Assembly (NCBI GenBank): GCA_902764045.1
Contig: CACWUI010000023.1
Span: 1 to 12,772 of the forward strand
Length of the DNA stretch: 12,772 bases
Direction of reading: 5' to 3'
From: an uncultured Lachnospiraceae bacterium
GTDB lineage: Bacteria; Bacillota; Clostridia; Lachnospirales; Lachnospiraceae
The translations under genes and the position numbers were made by a program. Below are positions 11,566 through 12,772 of this stretch, piece after piece. How positions within the stretch are numbered: position 1 is the first letter of the stretch; every line of letters starts with the position of its first letter. The notes beneath the pieces were generated by a model. That model ran no database searches. It worked only from the letters and a program-made list of their open reading frames with translations, and had not been told where the DNA came from.

Positions 11566-12772
11566 TTGAAGGAATATTCAGTATCTGAAGTAAATCTCCG
11601 TATCAAAAATCTCATTGCCGGAGATTTTGCATTAAACAATATAAGCGTTAAGGGCGAGATATCAAACTGCAAGCATCATGACAACGGACATATTTATTTT
11701 ACCTTAAAGGACGAGAGATCAAATATAAAGGCCGTGTTGTGGAAAACAAGACCGAGACCTGATTTTGTCCTTGAGGACGGATTAAAAGTAATAGTTACGG
11801 GAAGTGTATCGGTCTATGACGTGGGCGGTTATTACCAGATAAATGCCCTTGAGATCAAACGTGACGGTCTGGGAGATCTTCATCTGCGTCTGGCAAAGCT
11901 TAAAGAAGAATTTGCCGCCATGGGTTATTTTTCTGCCAGGTACAAAAAGCCCATACCTGAGTTTTCAAGAAGGATAGGTATAGTTACCGCAAGGACCGGA
12001 GCAGCCATTCAGGACATTATCCATATCAGTAAAGACAGAAATCCTTATGTGGAGTTGTTTTTGTATCCCGCGCTGGTTCAGGGAGAGGGAGCGGCACCGG
12101 ATATTGTTAAAGGTATAAAAGCCCTTGATGCCCTTGGGCTGGACGTGATCATCATCGGCAGGGGCGGCGGTTCCATCGAGGATCTGTGGGCATTTAACGA
12201 GCAGATCACCGCTGAGGCAGTGTTTATGGCAAAGACACCCATAGTGTCGGCGGTGGGGCATGAGACGGACGACACACTCACCGACCTGATAGCGGATGTG
12301 CGTGCTGCGACGCCTTCCGATGCCGCAAGGATCGCCGTATGCGAGTGGAGTTATATACAGGACAGGATACAGGGCTACAGGGACGAGGTAAACCGGATCC
12401 TTGAAAGAAAACTGGAAGACCTTAAAAACAGGACCGAAAACTACAGACTGAAGCTGAAAGCAGGAAGCCCCGAAAGCAGACTTGAGATACAAAAAAAACG
12501 TGCGTTAAACCTTAAGGAGTTGTTAAACCGCTTATTAAAAATAAAGTTAAGCGCTTATGCTTCCGAAAACGTCCACAACGCAAACAAACTTAAGATGCTT
12601 ATCGATCAAAAGCTGTCCGTGGAAAAACAGAGGATTTCAGGTTTTGCGGGAAAACTTTCCGCATTGTCACCCCTGAATTCATTATCCAGAGGCTACGGAT
12701 ATGTGGAGGATGAAAAAGGCAAACGGGTAAACAGTGTTAATGATATTGACGTTGACGAGATGATAAAAATAT
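11566..12772 (+). CDS. xseA: Exodeoxyribonuclease VII large subunit (3' end cut off)
   Basis: 402 codons are visible and the gene continues past the right edge; probably only a few tens of residues are missing. The start is TTG 11566: GGGGG at 11554-11558 lies 7 nt before it, and the only in-frame codons back to the nusB stop contain no ATG or GTG. The N-terminal OB-fold (about 1-100; YSVSEVNLRIKNLI, VKGEISNCK, HIYFTLKD) binds single-stranded DNA. The catalytic domain shows RIGIVTARTGAAIQDI (136-151), GRGGGSIEDLWAFNE (198-212) and VGHETDDTLTD (230-240). A long charged coiled-coil (about 260-360) binds the small subunit XseB, and SPLNSLSRGYGYV near the end is the usual C-terminal motif. With XseB it degrades single-stranded DNA from both ends. 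xseB would be expected just beyond the window. Confidence 0.95.
   Translation, partial: MKEYSVSEVNLRIKNLIAGDFALNNISVKGEISNCKHHDNGHIYFTLKDERSNIKAVLWKTRPRPDFVLEDGLKVIVTGSVSVYDVGGYYQINALEIKRDGLGDLHLRLAKLKEEFAAMGYFSARYKKPIPEFSRRIGIVTARTGAAIQDIIHISKDRNPYVELFLYPALVQGEGAAPDIVKGIKALDALGLDVIIIGRGGGSIEDLWAFNEQITAEAVFMAKTPIVSAVGHETDDTLTDLIADVRAATPSDAARIAVCEWSYIQDRIQGYRDEVNRILERKLEDLKNRTENYRLKLKAGSPESRLEIQKKRALNLKELLNRLLKIKLSAYASENVHNANKLKMLIDQKLSVEKQRISGFAGKLSALSPLNSLSRGYGYVEDEKGKRVNSVNDIDVDEMIKI

Noticed and set aside
11965..12492. 175-aa minus-strand frame inside xseA
   Set aside because: Antisense shadow; the plus strand shows all XseA motifs.
1..12772. CRISPR array, tRNA, rRNA, insertion sequence or prophage
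   Set aside because: No regularly spaced repeats, cloverleaf, rRNA-like segment, transposase or phage gene was seen.

Overview
The window looks like chromosomal DNA of an anaerobic, moderately AT-rich Clostridia bacterium, most likely a Lachnospiraceae relative. Supporting signs are the Asp23/Gls24 - nusB - xseA gene order, a class III (anaerobic) ribonucleotide reductase activase, GGAGG-type ribosome binding sites, frequent ATA/AGA codons, and promoters of the extended -10 type (TGnTATAAT). The taxonomic call is inferred from gene content only.

Layout, left to right. (1) On the minus strand at the left edge is the N-terminal 76 residues of a [2Fe-2S] ferredoxin-domain protein that resembles the RACo-type corrinoid activators. 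(2) Diverging from it, 326-4548 (+) is a tight four-gene set: a secreted M6-like zinc metalloprotease with a C-terminal sorting-signal-like tail, a cytoplasmic TPR protein overlapping it by 20 bp, a membrane family 2 glycosyltransferase, and a lipoprotein. This is a cell-surface locus of unknown purpose. (3) 4549-4971 is a 423-base intergenic region with a REP-like 23-bp palindrome, an orphan minus-strand terminator, a plus-strand terminator, a short inverted repeat and two extended -10 promoters. (4) 4972-7987 (+) is a compact operon: class II aldolase, mtnK, mtnA. Together these match the DHAP shunt, an oxygen-independent route that turns methylthioribose (and/or 5-deoxyribose) into DHAP plus a small aldehyde. 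(5) Convergent to it, on the minus strand, are dut and nrdG (nucleotide metabolism), then a divergent MurE-family ligase. (6) Diverging from MurE, 10738 to the right edge (+) is the housekeeping set Asp23/Gls24 - nusB - xseA, with xseA starting at TTG and cut by the window end.

How they fit together. The anaerobic theme links several genes. Radical-SAM enzymes such as NrdG make 5'-deoxyadenosine, polyamine and related pathways make methylthioadenosine, and the neighbouring shunt operon can dispose of the sugars from both without the O2-dependent MtnD step. I do not see one clearly unprecedented system. The best candidates for a second look are the protease/TPR/glycosyltransferase/lipoprotein locus, the MurE paralogue with unusual specificity and nucleotide-binding motifs, and the RNA/repeat structure of 4549-4971.
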